This document shows positions 5,643 through 13,951 of a stretch of 13,951 nucleotides of DNA, one piece after another. Made by a program: the position numbers and the translations under genes. Each line of letters begins with the position of its first letter. Position 1 is the stretch's first letter. The notes under the pieces were generated by a model. The model was given only the letters and a program-made list of their open reading frames with translations, did not search any database and had not been told where the DNA came from. The stretch comes from Sphingomonadaceae bacterium (GTDB lineage: Bacteria; Pseudomonadota; Alphaproteobacteria; Sphingomonadales; Sphingomonadaceae): contig JAFAZM010000052.1 in assembly GCA_019239785.1 (NCBI GenBank), positions 1 to 13,951 of the forward strand, given 5' to 3'.

Positions 5643-7040
5643 TCAGGGGCCGGCTCTTGGCGGCAGGCCGGCAATCGGCTCCGGCGCGTCGGCGGCTGCG
5701 GCAAGCAGCGCCGTCCAGGCGGCGACGTTCTGGCGGAGCTGGGCGAGGTCGATCTTGTCGAGCGTGTCGTCGGGCGTGTGGTGATAGTCGAAATAGCGGG
5801 TGCCGTCCTGATTGAGGTCGACCGCGGCGACGCCGCCGCGCACCCAGGGGCCGAGATCGGTGCCGGCATCGGCCGGCTCGCGGCCGCGGACGATGCCGAG
5901 CGGCGCCTCCAGGGCGGCGATGCGGTCGGCCAGGGCGGCATTGGCCGGGGCGAGACCCGGATCGACCCGCCAGACTCGGTTGGCGCCGAAATCGGATTCG
6001 CCGACCAGCACGACATTGTCCTGCGGATGGTGGCGCGCGTAGAGCGCGGCGCCGCCAAGCCCGCCCGGCTCCTCCGCGCCGAACCAGACGATTCGGATCG
6101 TCCGCCGCGGCCGTCCGGCCTGCATGATCCGGTGCGCCGCCGCGGCGGTGATCGCGACGCCCGCGCCGTCGTCGATCGCGCCGGTGCCCAGGTCCCAGGA
6201 GTCGAGATGGCCGCCGATCACGATCATGCCGGCGCCCGGGTCGGTGCCCGGGACGTCGGCAATGACGTTGCCGGATTGGTGGGTGCCGGTGTCGCGCGGG
6301 GTGAGAATGAGGTGCATCCGCACCGGCAGGCCGCGGGCGAGGATGCGCTGGAGCTGCTCGGCGTCGGGCACGGTCAAGGCCGCCGCCGGGATCGGGCGGA
6401 CGCCGGGCCCGAAGGTCTGCACGCCGGTATGGGGATTGCGGTGATGGTCGGTGCCGATCGAGCGGACGACGATCGCGACCGCGCCCTTGCGGCTGGCGAT
6501 GGTCGGGCCCTGCCGGCGCGGGGCGCCGAACTGGCCGTAGCCCGAGCCGTCCTGGGTCGGCATCATATGATGGTCGACGAAGACGATGCGACCGCGCACC
6601 GCCGCGTCCGGCGCCGCCTCCAGCTCGGCGACGCTGTTGAAGGCGACCACCTCGGCGGTGATCCCCGCGGGCGGAGTCGCGCCGCTATTGCCGAGCGCGG
6701 TCAGCACCAGCTGCTGGGGGAAGGGGGAGACGATTTCCGCACGCTCCTCGCCGCGGACCCAGACCGGCATGTCGAACGGCTCGATATGGACGTTCGCGAA
6801 GCCGAGCGCGGTCAGGCGGCGCACTGCCCAGTCGCGCGCCCGCGCCTCCGCATCGGTGCCGGCCTGGCGCTGGCCGATTTCGGTGGTGAGGCCTTCGACC
6901 AGGTCCCAGGCGAGCGTGTCGCCCTCGAGCGCGGCGTCGCGGAGGGCCGGGGCGCGGTCGGCGAGGCTCTGCGCGGACGCCGCGGAAGGGAGCGCCGCGA
7001 GGGCGGGCAGGGCGGCGGCGGCGAGGAGGAGCTTATGCAT
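5643..7040 (-). CDS. Secreted M28-family zinc metallopeptidase
   Basis: A 465-residue exported peptidase. The signal peptide covers residues 1-23 (LPALAALPSAASAQ). A PA-type insert appears to lie around 125-250 (GRIVFVDHHM). The catalytic M28 domain has the expected two-zinc ligand set: His278 in GGHLDSWDLGTG, bridging Asp290 in AIDDGAG, general-base Glu323 with ligand Glu324 in FGAEEPGG, Asp350 in GESDFGA, and His421 in YHHTPDDTLD. All key residues are present, so it should be an active aminopeptidase or carboxypeptidase-like enzyme acting on peptides outside the cytoplasm; the exact substrate cannot be read from sequence. ATG 7040 gives a proper signal peptide and no other early Met exists. 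It is divergent from ettA and lies 83 bases upstream of the receptor remnant on the same strand. Confidence 0.95.
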   Translation of the reverse strand: MHKLLLAAAALPALAALPSAASAQSLADRAPALRDAALEGDTLAWDLVEGLTTEIGQRQAGTDAEARARDWAVRRLTALGFANVHIEPFDMPVWVRGEERAEIVSPFPQQLVLTALGNSGATPPAGITAEVVAFNSVAELEAAPDAAVRGRIVFVDHHMMPTQDGSGYGQFGAPRRQGPTIASRKGAVAIVVRSIGTDHHRNPHTGVQTFGPGVRPIPAAALTVPDAEQLQRILARGLPVRMHLILTPRDTGTHQSGNVIADVPGTDPGAGMIVIGGHLDSWDLGTGAIDDGAGVAITAAAAHRIMQAGRPRRTIRIVWFGAEEPGGLGGAALYARHHPQDNVVLVGESDFGANRVWRVDPGLAPANAALADRIAALEAPLGIVRGREPADAGTDLGPWVRGGVAAVDLNQDGTRYFDYHHTPDDTLDKIDLAQLRQNVAAWTALLAAAADAPEPIAGLPPRAGP

Positions 7041-7141
7041 GGCGCGCGATTAGAGCGGCTCGACCCGTTTGCCAATCTCGGCCCGCCGCACTAGGGAGCG
7101 CGGCGATTCCAACATCACATTCAAGGAAAGCGAGCGCCTCC
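7041..7141. promoter_or_regulatory. Divergent promoter region between M28 peptidase and ettA
   Basis: The 101 bases must hold both promoters. The string tttgccaa gives TTGCCA (7069-7074) on plus and TTGGCA (7075-7070) on minus, so the two -35 candidates overlap. On minus, TCTAAT (7054-7049) follows after a short 15-base spacer and would start transcription almost at the peptidase ATG. On plus, no good -10 was found. An aagga at 7123-7127 is a distant ribosome binding site candidate for ettA. All of this is weak. Confidence 0.25.
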
Positions 7142-8821
<1,680 letters not shown>

Positions 8822-8829
8822 GAAGGGCG

Positions 8830-8848
8830 GGTCCGGAAAGCCCGGACC
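8830..8848. terminator. Stem-loop between convergent ettA and Uma2 gene
   Basis: A perfect 7-bp inverted repeat, ggtccgg-aaagc-ccggacc, lies 8 bases after the ettA stop and 7 bases beyond the end of the converging Uma2 gene. The position suits a bidirectional terminator, but neither strand has a T tract, so intrinsic termination is doubtful. Confidence 0.45.
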
Positions 8849-8855
8849 ACCGATC

Positions 8856-9431
8856 TCAGCGGAGTCCGGTGGTTTCTATCTTTAGTCCCTTCATGGTGAT
8901 CGCAGCGATCGGCTCGCCGAGCGCGATGGTCTTCTGCTGGCCATAGCCTTCGGTGCCGGGCTCCCAGAGCTGGCGGATCGCACCGGCGTCGAGATCGACG
9001 ACCCAATATTCGGCAATGGTGGCGCGCGCATAGACGCCGGCCTTCTGTCCGAGATCGAACGCCGCCGTTGTGTCGGCGACCTCCACGACAAGCGCGATCG
9101 TCTCCGCCGGTACTGGCGCGCGCGGGCTCGGCCGAAAGTTGGTCACGACAAGGTCAGGCTCGGGCAGATTCCCGGGAGGGATGGCAACCGAGACTTCGGA
9201 CCAGGTCACGTAGCCCGGCAATACCTTGTCGACCGCATCAGCAAGACGGCGAAGAAGGAGGGTCTTGGCGTGCGCATGCGCGCTGTACTGCGCATTCATT
9301 GCGAAGATCACCCCCTCGATCAGCTCCGTCTTCGCATAGTCCCGGAACGCTTCCGTCTCGTCGAGCCGCAGGAAGTCGTCGATGGTGAGCTTCACCGGTC
9401 GGGGCTCGTCCCATTTGCGGAGCGCGGTCAT
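8856..9431 (-). CDS. Uma2 family (DUF820) putative restriction-like nuclease
   Basis: A 191-residue protein of the Uma2 family, which has a PD-(D/E)xK nuclease fold. Visible family blocks are the N-terminal segment around residues 15-50 with Glu36/Glu39 (ELIEGVIFAMNAQYSAHAHA), EPDLVV with Asp93, VVEVAD with Glu117, and GQKAGVYARATIAEYWVVDL with Lys130. The putative catalytic acids and lysine are kept. The physiological role is unknown; many cyanobacterial and some proteobacterial genomes carry these genes as accessory loci. ATG 9431 has tagga 7 bases upstream. It converges on ettA and appears monocistronic. It is unrelated to its neighbours in role and may be an acquired accessory gene, though its codon use looks local. 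Confidence 0.88.
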   Translation of the reverse strand: MTALRKWDEPRPVKLTIDDFLRLDETEAFRDYAKTELIEGVIFAMNAQYSAHAHAKTLLLRRLADAVDKVLPGYVTWSEVSVAIPPGNLPEPDLVVTNFRPSPRAPVPAETIALVVEVADTTAAFDLGQKAGVYARATIAEYWVVDLDAGAIRQLWEPGTEGYGQQKTIALGEPIAAITMKGLKIETTGLR

Positions 9432-9519
9432 CGCCCAATCCTACCACGTGTCTCGAGTCGTGAGAAGCAAGGCGATCGGCGGAGTCATTTCGGCCGCCGC
9501 CTTCCTGCTGGATCGGCAT

Positions 9520-9537
9520 GGCCCGCTCCCTCGGGCC
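9520..9537 (-). terminator. Stem-loop just after the lipoprotein gene
   Basis: A perfect 6-bp stem, ggcccg/cgggcc, with a six-base loop begins 5 bases downstream of the lipoprotein stop codon on the minus strand. It is well placed to end the minus-strand cluster, but there is no T tract after it. Confidence 0.4.
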
Positions 9538-9542
9538 TCGTT

Positions 9543-10463
9543 CTACTGTCCGTTGCCGGCCGGCGCCGGGCGCGGCGGGGCGGGGGAGGGCGTCTCCTGC
9601 TTCGGCCGTTCCGGCGCGGGCTGTGCGGCAGGCGCGGGATGCGGCACCGTCGCGGCGGGCTGAGGATGTGCGGCCGGCGGTGCGGTGGCGCCCGGCGGCG
9701 TGGCCGGACGCGCCCGCGGCGCCGTGGTCTGTTTCGGCGCGGGCTCTGGCACGTCGCCGATCGGCGAGGTCGCGTTGACGGCAGCCGGAGCCCGCGTGGC
9801 CGGCGCCGCCGGCGCAATTTGGACGTTGGCCAGCCGGAAGCTGTCGAGGATCGCCTTCAGCGGGCCGCGCTCGCCGACCTCCGCCATGCTGTGGACGTCG
9901 CCGGCGCGGCTGGTGGCGAGCGAGATCAGGGTGACGCCGCGGGTCGCCCCGGGCGGCAGGACCAGATCGCCGCGACCGTAGATTTGCACCGGGGGCTCCC
10001 CATTCACGCCGGGCGCGGTCGCGGTGAAGCGCCAGCCATAGCTGGCATAATTGGCGATCCGCCCCGGCCCGGACGACACGATATGGTAATTCCGGAAGGT
10101 CGCGCCGAAGCGGCCGGCAAGGTCGTTGGCCGCCCGCGGCAGGTCGGCGCGATCGCGGGCGGCATTGCCGCTGCCCGAGACATGGCCGACCATGAAGGCG
10201 TAGGGCTCGTAGCCGTTGATCATTGGCGGCGCGACGCGGACGTAATTCTCGGCGGTGCCGTCGATCGGCTGCGGGGTCTGCGCCCAGCCAGCCGGATAGT
10301 CGAAGGAGAAGTCCGCATAGGCGTCGCGCAGCGCCATCGAGCGCGCATTGTCCGGGCTGTTGACGAAATGGGCGGTCCCCGTCGCCGCCGCTCTATCCTG
10401 GCCCCCGCCATTGCAGGCGGCGAGCGCCGCCAGGCACAGAAACGCATACGCAACCCGCATCAT
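9543..10463 (-). CDS. Putative lipoprotein with Pro/Ala-rich C-terminal tail
   Basis: A 306-residue protein with a type II signal peptide: MMRVAYAFLCLAALAAC, lipobox LAAC, lipidated Cys17. A soluble domain (about 25-215) includes FSFDYPAGW, a phrase seen in PsbP/DUF1795-like proteins, plus GWRFTATAP and a closing helix PLKAILDSF. Residues about 217-306 are a low-complexity Pro/Ala/Thr-rich tail that may span or contact the cell wall. No catalytic motif was recognised. ATG 10463 is chosen because agggggc lies about 8 bases upstream and it begins the signal peptide; the open frame extends further to 10586 but that part reads as non-coding overlap with the GNAT gene. It lies 61 bases after the GNAT gene on the same strand and may be the last gene of that cluster. 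Confidence 0.85.
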   Translation of the reverse strand: MMRVAYAFLCLAALAACNGGGQDRAAATGTAHFVNSPDNARSMALRDAYADFSFDYPAGWAQTPQPIDGTAENYVRVAPPMINGYEPYAFMVGHVSGSGNAARDRADLPRAANDLAGRFGATFRNYHIVSSGPGRIANYASYGWRFTATAPGVNGEPPVQIYGRGDLVLPPGATRGVTLISLATSRAGDVHSMAEVGERGPLKAILDSFRLANVQIAPAAPATRAPAAVNATSPIGDVPEPAPKQTTAPRARPATPPGATAPPAAHPQPAATVPHPAPAAQPAPERPKQETPSPAPPRPAPAGNGQ

Positions 10464-10524
10464 GCCGAATGCCCCCTTTTCGACGCTGATTCGGGGGTCC
10501 GATACCATGGCGGGGAAGGGCCGC

Positions 10525-10959
10525 CTACAGCGGATAATCGTAGCGAATGAAGCCCTTGAAGCGCGCGATCCGGTCGTAGAGCGCACGGGCGACTTGATTG
10601 TCGGCCTTGGTCATCCAGTAGAATTTCGCGGCGCCGCGGGCGCGCGCTGCGTCCGCGACCTCCTCGATCAACGCGGTGGCGACGCCGCGGCCGCGCGCCG
10701 TCTCGGCGGTGAACAGGTCCTGCAGATAGCAGGCGTCGGCCGTCCAGGTCTGGGCGTGGAACAGATAATGGGCGATCCCGACCAGACGCCCGTCGAGCCG
10801 GGCACCGAGGCCGTGGATCCGCTCGTCCGCCAGGAGCAGCCGCCAGGTCTCGTCATAGCGCGCGTCGGGATGCTCGGTCCGGTAAAAGGCCTTGTAGCCG
10901 CGGGCGAGCGTCTCCCAATCGGCGCGGTCCGCTCCGCCGAGCGGCGCGATCTCGATCAT
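10525..10959 (-). CDS. GNAT family N-acetyltransferase
   Basis: A 144-residue single-domain GNAT enzyme, which transfers acetyl from acetyl-CoA to an amine. The acetyl-CoA pyrophosphate loop is seen as ETARGRGVATALIEEV (motif A, about residues 86-101), preceded by the strand CYLQDLFT. The later TKADNQVARALYDRIARFKG has the family's Asn and Tyr (N121, Y128) followed by a distorted-looking end strand. The substrate is unknown. The ATG overlaps the stop of the NYN gene as ATGA, a 4-base overlap that usually means translational coupling, so the two products probably belong to one operon and possibly one process. Confidence 0.92.
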   Translation of the reverse strand: MIEIAPLGGADRADWETLARGYKAFYRTEHPDARYDETWRLLLADERIHGLGARLDGRLVGIAHYLFHAQTWTADACYLQDLFTAETARGRGVATALIEEVADAARARGAAKFYWMTKADNQVARALYDRIARFKGFIRYDYPL

Positions 10960-11684
10960 CGCACGCGCTTGACGTAGACGGCGCCGCCGTCGCGCCGCTC
11001 GACCTGGAAGTTGGGGATCGCGGCGATCAGCTCGGACAGGCGCGAATACCCGTAATTGCGCGCGTCGAACGAGGAGCGGTTGCCGGCCCGACGGCCGATC
11101 TCCGAGATGCTGGCGAAGCCACGCTCGTCGCGCTTCGACGCCTTGATCGCGTCGCCCAGCAGCTTGACCAGCTCCGCGTCGACGACCGGCGCGGCGTCCG
11201 AACCGGCCGCGGGCTCGGGCTCGGCCTCCGCGGTCCGGCTGAGGGCGCCGACGTCGATGAAGCGGGTGCAGGCGGCCTGGAAGCTCTTTGGGGTCTTGGC
11301 GCTGCCGAAGCCGTAGACAGGCAGCCCGTCCTGGCGGATGCGCATCGCCAGCGGCATGAAGTCGCTGTCGCTGGACATGATGCCGAAGCCCTGGACGTGC
11401 CCGCCGTAGAGCAGGTCCATCGCGTCGATGATCATCTTCATGTCGGTCGCGCTCTTCCCCTTGGTGAGGTCGAACTGCTGCTGCGGCGCGATCGCATGGA
11501 GATGGACGATCGCGGCCCAGCCCTTCAGCGCGGGCTTCTGCCAGTTGCCGTAAGCGCGGCGGATGTTGACCGTGCCGAGCTCCGCGAGAACGGTGAGCAC
11601 GGGATCGAGCGAGTCCGGCGAGGCATTGTCGGCATCGATCAACAGGGCGATGTTGCGGTCGCGCGCGATCTGTTCCTCGGCCAT
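10956..11684 (-). CDS. NYN-domain RNase-like protein with C-terminal LOTUS/OST-HTH domain
   Basis: A 242-residue cytoplasmic protein. The NYN (PIN-like, DUF88/LabA) domain covers about 10-145, with conserved acids IDADN (D17, D19), KGKSATDMKMIIDAM (D81, D87) and SSDSDF (D106, D108), the metal-binding set of this nuclease fold. A flexible acidic/Pro-rich linker (about 150-165) leads to a winged-helix LOTUS/OST-HTH domain (about 166-242: GFASISEIGRRAGNRSSFDA, then YGYSRLSELIAAIPNFQV), which in other proteins binds RNA. The combination suggests an RNA-cleaving or RNA-binding role; bacterial targets of this architecture are poorly known. ATG 11684 has aagga with 6-base spacing. It lies about 40 bases after the small protein gene and overlaps the GNAT gene by four bases. 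Confidence 0.93.
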   Translation of the reverse strand: MAEEQIARDRNIALLIDADNASPDSLDPVLTVLAELGTVNIRRAYGNWQKPALKGWAAIVHLHAIAPQQQFDLTKGKSATDMKMIIDAMDLLYGGHVQGFGIMSSDSDFMPLAMRIRQDGLPVYGFGSAKTPKSFQAACTRFIDVGALSRTAEAEPEPAAGSDAAPVVDAELVKLLGDAIKASKRDERGFASISEIGRRAGNRSSFDARNYGYSRLSELIAAIPNFQVERRDGGAVYVKRVR

Positions 11685-11724
11685 GGCCCGTCCTTAGCCG
11701 CGTCGGCCGCGGGAACCAATCGCC

Positions 11725-12003
11725 CTATTGGGTGGGATGCAGGCCTTGCGCCTTGGCGTCATATTCCGACGCCATCGCAAGCAAGGCGTCGACGGCCTGC
11801 TGGTCGGTCATCGTCTGGGCCAGGCTGCGGCAGCGCCGCGCCTGGGCGCGCAAGGTGCCGGCCTCGCGCGGGTCGTCCCCGCCGATCAGGACATCCACCT
11901 TCTCATCCGCCGGCCTGTCTCCGCCCTTGAGGGAGAGGACGAGGCCAACCTTCTCTGCCGGCGCCGCCGCCGGCTGCATTGATTCAAGCTTTTCGTTCGA
12001 CAT
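11725..12003 (-). CDS. Small conserved-looking cytoplasmic protein
   Basis: A 92-residue hydrophilic protein with no signal peptide or membrane helix. The C-terminal half forms an amphipathic helical pair, LRAQARRCRSLAQTMTD then AVDALLAMASEYDAKAQGL. The pattern of Arg, Cys-Arg, Leu-Ala, Leu-Leu, Met-Ala and Tyr is one I associate with small uncharacterised alphaproteobacterial proteins. The ATG at 12003 lacks a good ribosome binding site. A GTG at 12021 has aagg 7 bases upstream and would add six residues; the candidate promoter just upstream would leave almost no leader for GTG, which favours ATG. It is first in the minus-strand cluster with the NYN, GNAT and lipoprotein genes. Function unknown. 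Confidence 0.72.
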   Translation of the reverse strand: MSNEKLESMQPAAAPAEKVGLVLSLKGGDRPADEKVDVLIGGDDPREAGTLRAQARRCRSLAQTMTDQQAVDALLAMASEYDAKAQGLHPTQ

Positions 12004-12032
12004 GATTTTTGGCCAACCCACCGCGCGGCCTT

Positions 12033-12057
12033 AACTCAGATCAAGGCTCATGGTTCC
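12033..12057 (-). promoter_or_regulatory. Candidate EcfG-type (general stress) promoter
   Basis: On the minus strand GGAAC (12057-12053) is followed after 16 bases by AGTT (12036-12033). The alphaproteobacterial EcfG consensus is GGAAC, 16-17 bases, CGTT, so one base differs. It is about 30 bases upstream of the small-protein ATG and could drive the whole minus-strand cluster. Confidence 0.35.
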
Positions 12058-12180
12058 CAACAGGGCCCAGGCGCCGAGCAAAAAGGGGACGCAAGGTTCC
12101 GACTGTGCCAAATCGGCCACGCTTGAAGGAGCCGTCCCGGCGCAGCAAGATGGCCGCCGGTCGGACGGGGGAGGGGTGCG

Positions 12181-13605
12181 ATGGCGAGATGGAATGCAAA
12201 GAAGGCGATCGTCGCCGAGCAGGATCTGGCGCCGCACCACCGGCTGGCGCGCAGCCTGTCCTGGCCGCATCTGATCGCGCTCGGAGTCGGCGCGATCGTC
12301 GGCACCGGCATCCTCACCCTGATCGGAGTCGGCGCGGCCAAGGCCGGGCCGGCGGTGATCCTCTCCTTCGCCATTGCCGGCATCATCTGCGCGGCGGCGG
12401 CGCTCGCTTATGCCGAGATGGCGACGATGATCCCGGCCTCGGGGAGCGCCTACACCTACACCTATGTCGTGCTCGGGGAATTGCTCGCCTGGATCGTCGG
12501 CTGGAGCCTGATCCTCGAATATTCGCTGGTGGTGAGCGCGGTCGCGGTCGGCTGGTCGGGCTATGCCGCACCGCTGCTTCAGGCCTGGGCGGGCTTCCCG
12601 ACGGCCTTGTCGCAGGGGCCCGAGCTCGGCGGGATCGTCAACCTGCCGGCGATCTTCATCATCTTCGTGGTCGCCGGGCTGCTGATCTACGGGCTCAAGG
12701 AAAGCGCGACGCTGAACGCGATCCTGGTCGCGGTGAAGGTGCTCGCTTTGGTCGTCTTCGTCGCGGTGGCTTTGCCTTATTTCGACGCCGCGCATTTCGA
12801 GCCCTTCATGCCGTTCGGCTTCGCCAAGCATCATGGCATCGGCCCCGACGGCCAGCCGGCCGAGGTCGGCGTCATGGCCGCGGCGGCGATCATCTTCTTC
12901 GCCTTCTACGGCTTCGATGCGATCGCGACCGCGGCGGAGGAGACCAAGAATCCCGGCCGCGATCTCAAGATCGGCATCGTCGGCTCGATGTTCGCCTGCG
13001 TGATCATCTACATGGCGGTGGCGGGCGCGGCGATCGGCGCGCTCGTCTTCAGCCGCTTCGCCAACAGTCCCGAGCCGCTGGCCTTGATCCTGCGCGAGAT
13101 CGGCCAGCCGCTGGCGGCGAAATATCTCGCGGTCTCCGCGGTGGTGGCGCTGCCGACCGTGATCCTCGCCTTCTTCTACGGGCAGAGCCGGATCTTCTTC
13201 GTGATGGCGCGCGACGGGCTGCTGCCGGAAGCGCTGGCGCGGGTCACCGGTCGCGGCTCACCGGTGCGGATCACGATCTTCACCGCGCTCGTCGTCGCGG
13301 TGCTTGCAGGGCTGATCCCGCTCGCCGACCTCGCCGCGCTCGCCAATGCCGGCACGCTCACCGCCTTCATCGCGGTCTGCGCCTGCATGCTGGTGATGCG
13401 CAGGCGTGCGCCGGACGCCGAGCGCCTGTTCCGCACCCCCTTCGCCTGGCCGGTCGGGATCGTCGGCATCCTGGGCTGCCTCTACCTGATCTACAGCCTC
13501 CCGCAGAAGACGCAGATCTGGTTCGCCTGCGCCCATGTCGTGGGCATCATCATCTATCTGCTCTATGGCGCGCGGCGGAGCGTTGCAGGCAGGGAAGGAG
13601 CCTGA
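12181..13605 (+). CDS. APC-superfamily amino acid permease
   Basis: A 474-residue polytopic inner-membrane transporter with about 12 hydrophobic segments. It has the APC hallmark in the first helix, GVGAIVGTGI (residues 35-44), which unwinds to bind the substrate amino group. Other family phrases are PASGSAYTYTYVVLGELLAW, FFAFYGFDAIATAAEETKNPGRD in the middle, and GQSRIFFVMARDGLLP near helix 8. The arrangement resembles the cationic amino acid transporter (CAT/YfnA-like) branch; the exact substrate is not readable. ATG 12181 has a strong ribosome binding site (gggaggg, 12168-12175). The 159-base upstream region is shared with the divergent small-protein gene. A weak sigma-70-like pair (ttgaag near 12124, caagat 17 bases later) may be its promoter. 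The next gene's ribosome binding site lies in its last codons. Confidence 0.94.
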   Translation: MARWNAKKAIVAEQDLAPHHRLARSLSWPHLIALGVGAIVGTGILTLIGVGAAKAGPAVILSFAIAGIICAAAALAYAEMATMIPASGSAYTYTYVVLGELLAWIVGWSLILEYSLVVSAVAVGWSGYAAPLLQAWAGFPTALSQGPELGGIVNLPAIFIIFVVAGLLIYGLKESATLNAILVAVKVLALVVFVAVALPYFDAAHFEPFMPFGFAKHHGIGPDGQPAEVGVMAAAAIIFFAFYGFDAIATAAEETKNPGRDLKIGIVGSMFACVIIYMAVAGAAIGALVFSRFANSPEPLALILREIGQPLAAKYLAVSAVVALPTVILAFFYGQSRIFFVMARDGLLPEALARVTGRGSPVRITIFTALVVAVLAGLIPLADLAALANAGTLTAFIAVCACMLVMRRRAPDAERLFRTPFAWPVGIVGILGCLYLIYSLPQKTQIWFACAHVVGIIIYLLYGARRSVAGREGA

Positions 13606-13607
13606 CC

Positions 13608-13951
13608 ATGTTGCGTAACCTTATCTTGTCTCTCCTGCTTTGCTTCGGCGCGGCCGTCGCGGCCCAGCCGCCAGCCGCGGCTCCGGCGCCGGCCCATGTA
13701 CCCGCAACGGTCCGCGTGCTGCTGCACACCAGCGCCGGCGACATCATCGTCGCGCTGGAGACGGAGCGGGCGCCGATCACCGCCGGCAACTTCCTCCATT
13801 ATGTCGACACGCACCGGCTCGACGGCCAGGAATTCTACCGCGCGATGCACACCGCGCCCGATGCCGGCCTGATCCAGGGCGGGGTGCGCAACGGCAATCT
13901 GCTGTTCCCGCCGATCGCGCACGAGCCGACCTCGCAGACCGGGCTCAGCCA
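13608..13951 (+). CDS. Secreted cyclophilin-type peptidyl-prolyl isomerase, 3' end missing
   Basis: The first 114 residues of a gene that continues past the right edge. Residues 1-19 are a signal peptide (LILSLLLCFGAAVAAQ), then a short Pro/Ala-rich linker, and from about residue 35 a cyclophilin fold: VRVLLHTSAGDIIVALE, then ERAPITAGNFLHYVD, FYRAMHTAPDAGLIQGG and IAHEPTSQTGLS. Cyclophilins catalyse cis-trans isomerisation of X-Pro bonds and here would act in the periplasm on exported proteins. The usual active-site Arg is present in FYRAM; the central QGG and later residues are partly outside the window. aaggag (13595-13600) lies 7 bases before ATG 13608, inside the permease gene, whose stop ends two bases before. 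The two genes are probably co-transcribed. Confidence 0.9.
   Translation, partial: MLRNLILSLLLCFGAAVAAQPPAAAPAPAHVPATVRVLLHTSAGDIIVALETERAPITAGNFLHYVDTHRLDGQEFYRAMHTAPDAGLIQGGVRNGNLLFPPIAHEPTSQTGLS

Noticed and set aside
5490..7094. Long plus-strand frame (534 residues)
   Set aside because: Antisense to the M28 peptidase, whose signal peptide and all zinc ligands prove the minus-strand reading.
8856..9431. Defence-system reading of the Uma2 nuclease
   Set aside because: No methylase, helicase, sensor or other partner is next to it; a lone Uma2 gene does not support a defence island.
9270..10550. Long plus-strand frame (426 residues)
   Set aside because: Covers the Uma2 start and the lipoprotein gene antisense; Arg/Gly-rich with no domain.
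12031..12834. Minus-strand frame of 267 residues opposite the permease
   Set aside because: Asp/Arg/Gln-rich shadow typical of antisense to GC-rich coding sequence; the permease frame is clear.

Overview
This 13,951-base window is very GC-rich and looks like a chromosomal stretch of a sphingomonad-type alphaproteobacterium. The basis is codon use (G/C-ending codons throughout), protein style (TPR C-terminus, M28 peptidase, EttA, CHASE8-type hybrid kinase, NYN/LOTUS protein) and a tRNA-rich spacer. The genus is an inference; no rRNA or other taxonomic marker is present.

Layout. 1-464: two TPR-like coding pieces on opposite strands, meeting head to head. 564-2222 (+): a cytoplasmic PAS/HisKA kinase with a degenerate ATP-binding end. 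2261-2515 (+): a CAU-anticodon tRNA and tRNA-Pro(UGG), with two inverted copies of a double-hairpin repeat filling the spacer between them. 2558-2953 (-): an unrecognised 131-residue protein. 3039-5559 (-): a probable signalling operon of a collapsed outer-membrane receptor remnant, a YfiR-like periplasmic protein and a CHASE8-type hybrid histidine kinase, linked by a 4-base and then a 1-base overlap. 5643-7040 (-): a secreted M28 metallopeptidase, divergent from 7142-8821 (+) ettA, a ribosome-associated ABC-F ATPase. 8856-9431 (-): a Uma2-type nuclease. 9543-12003 (-): a co-directional cluster of lipoprotein, GNAT acetyltransferase, NYN-LOTUS RNase-like protein and a small protein. 12181-13605 (+): an APC amino-acid permease, followed two bases later by a secreted cyclophilin-type prolyl isomerase that runs off the right edge.

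How the genes work together. The clearest functional unit is the YfiR/hybrid-kinase pair. YfiR proteins are periplasmic regulators, and CHASE8 is the periplasmic domain found in YfiN-type diguanylate cyclases; here the output is phosphorelay instead of c-di-GMP. The gene ahead of it keeps only a signal peptide joined to what looks like the last strands of a TonB-dependent receptor. Most other genes are ordinary housekeeping or accessory genes. I see no CRISPR array, insertion sequence, prophage or obvious new defence system. The least ordinary structures are the receptor remnant, the inter-tRNA repeat pair and the head-to-head TPR junction. No gene-free stretch exceeds 300 bases.
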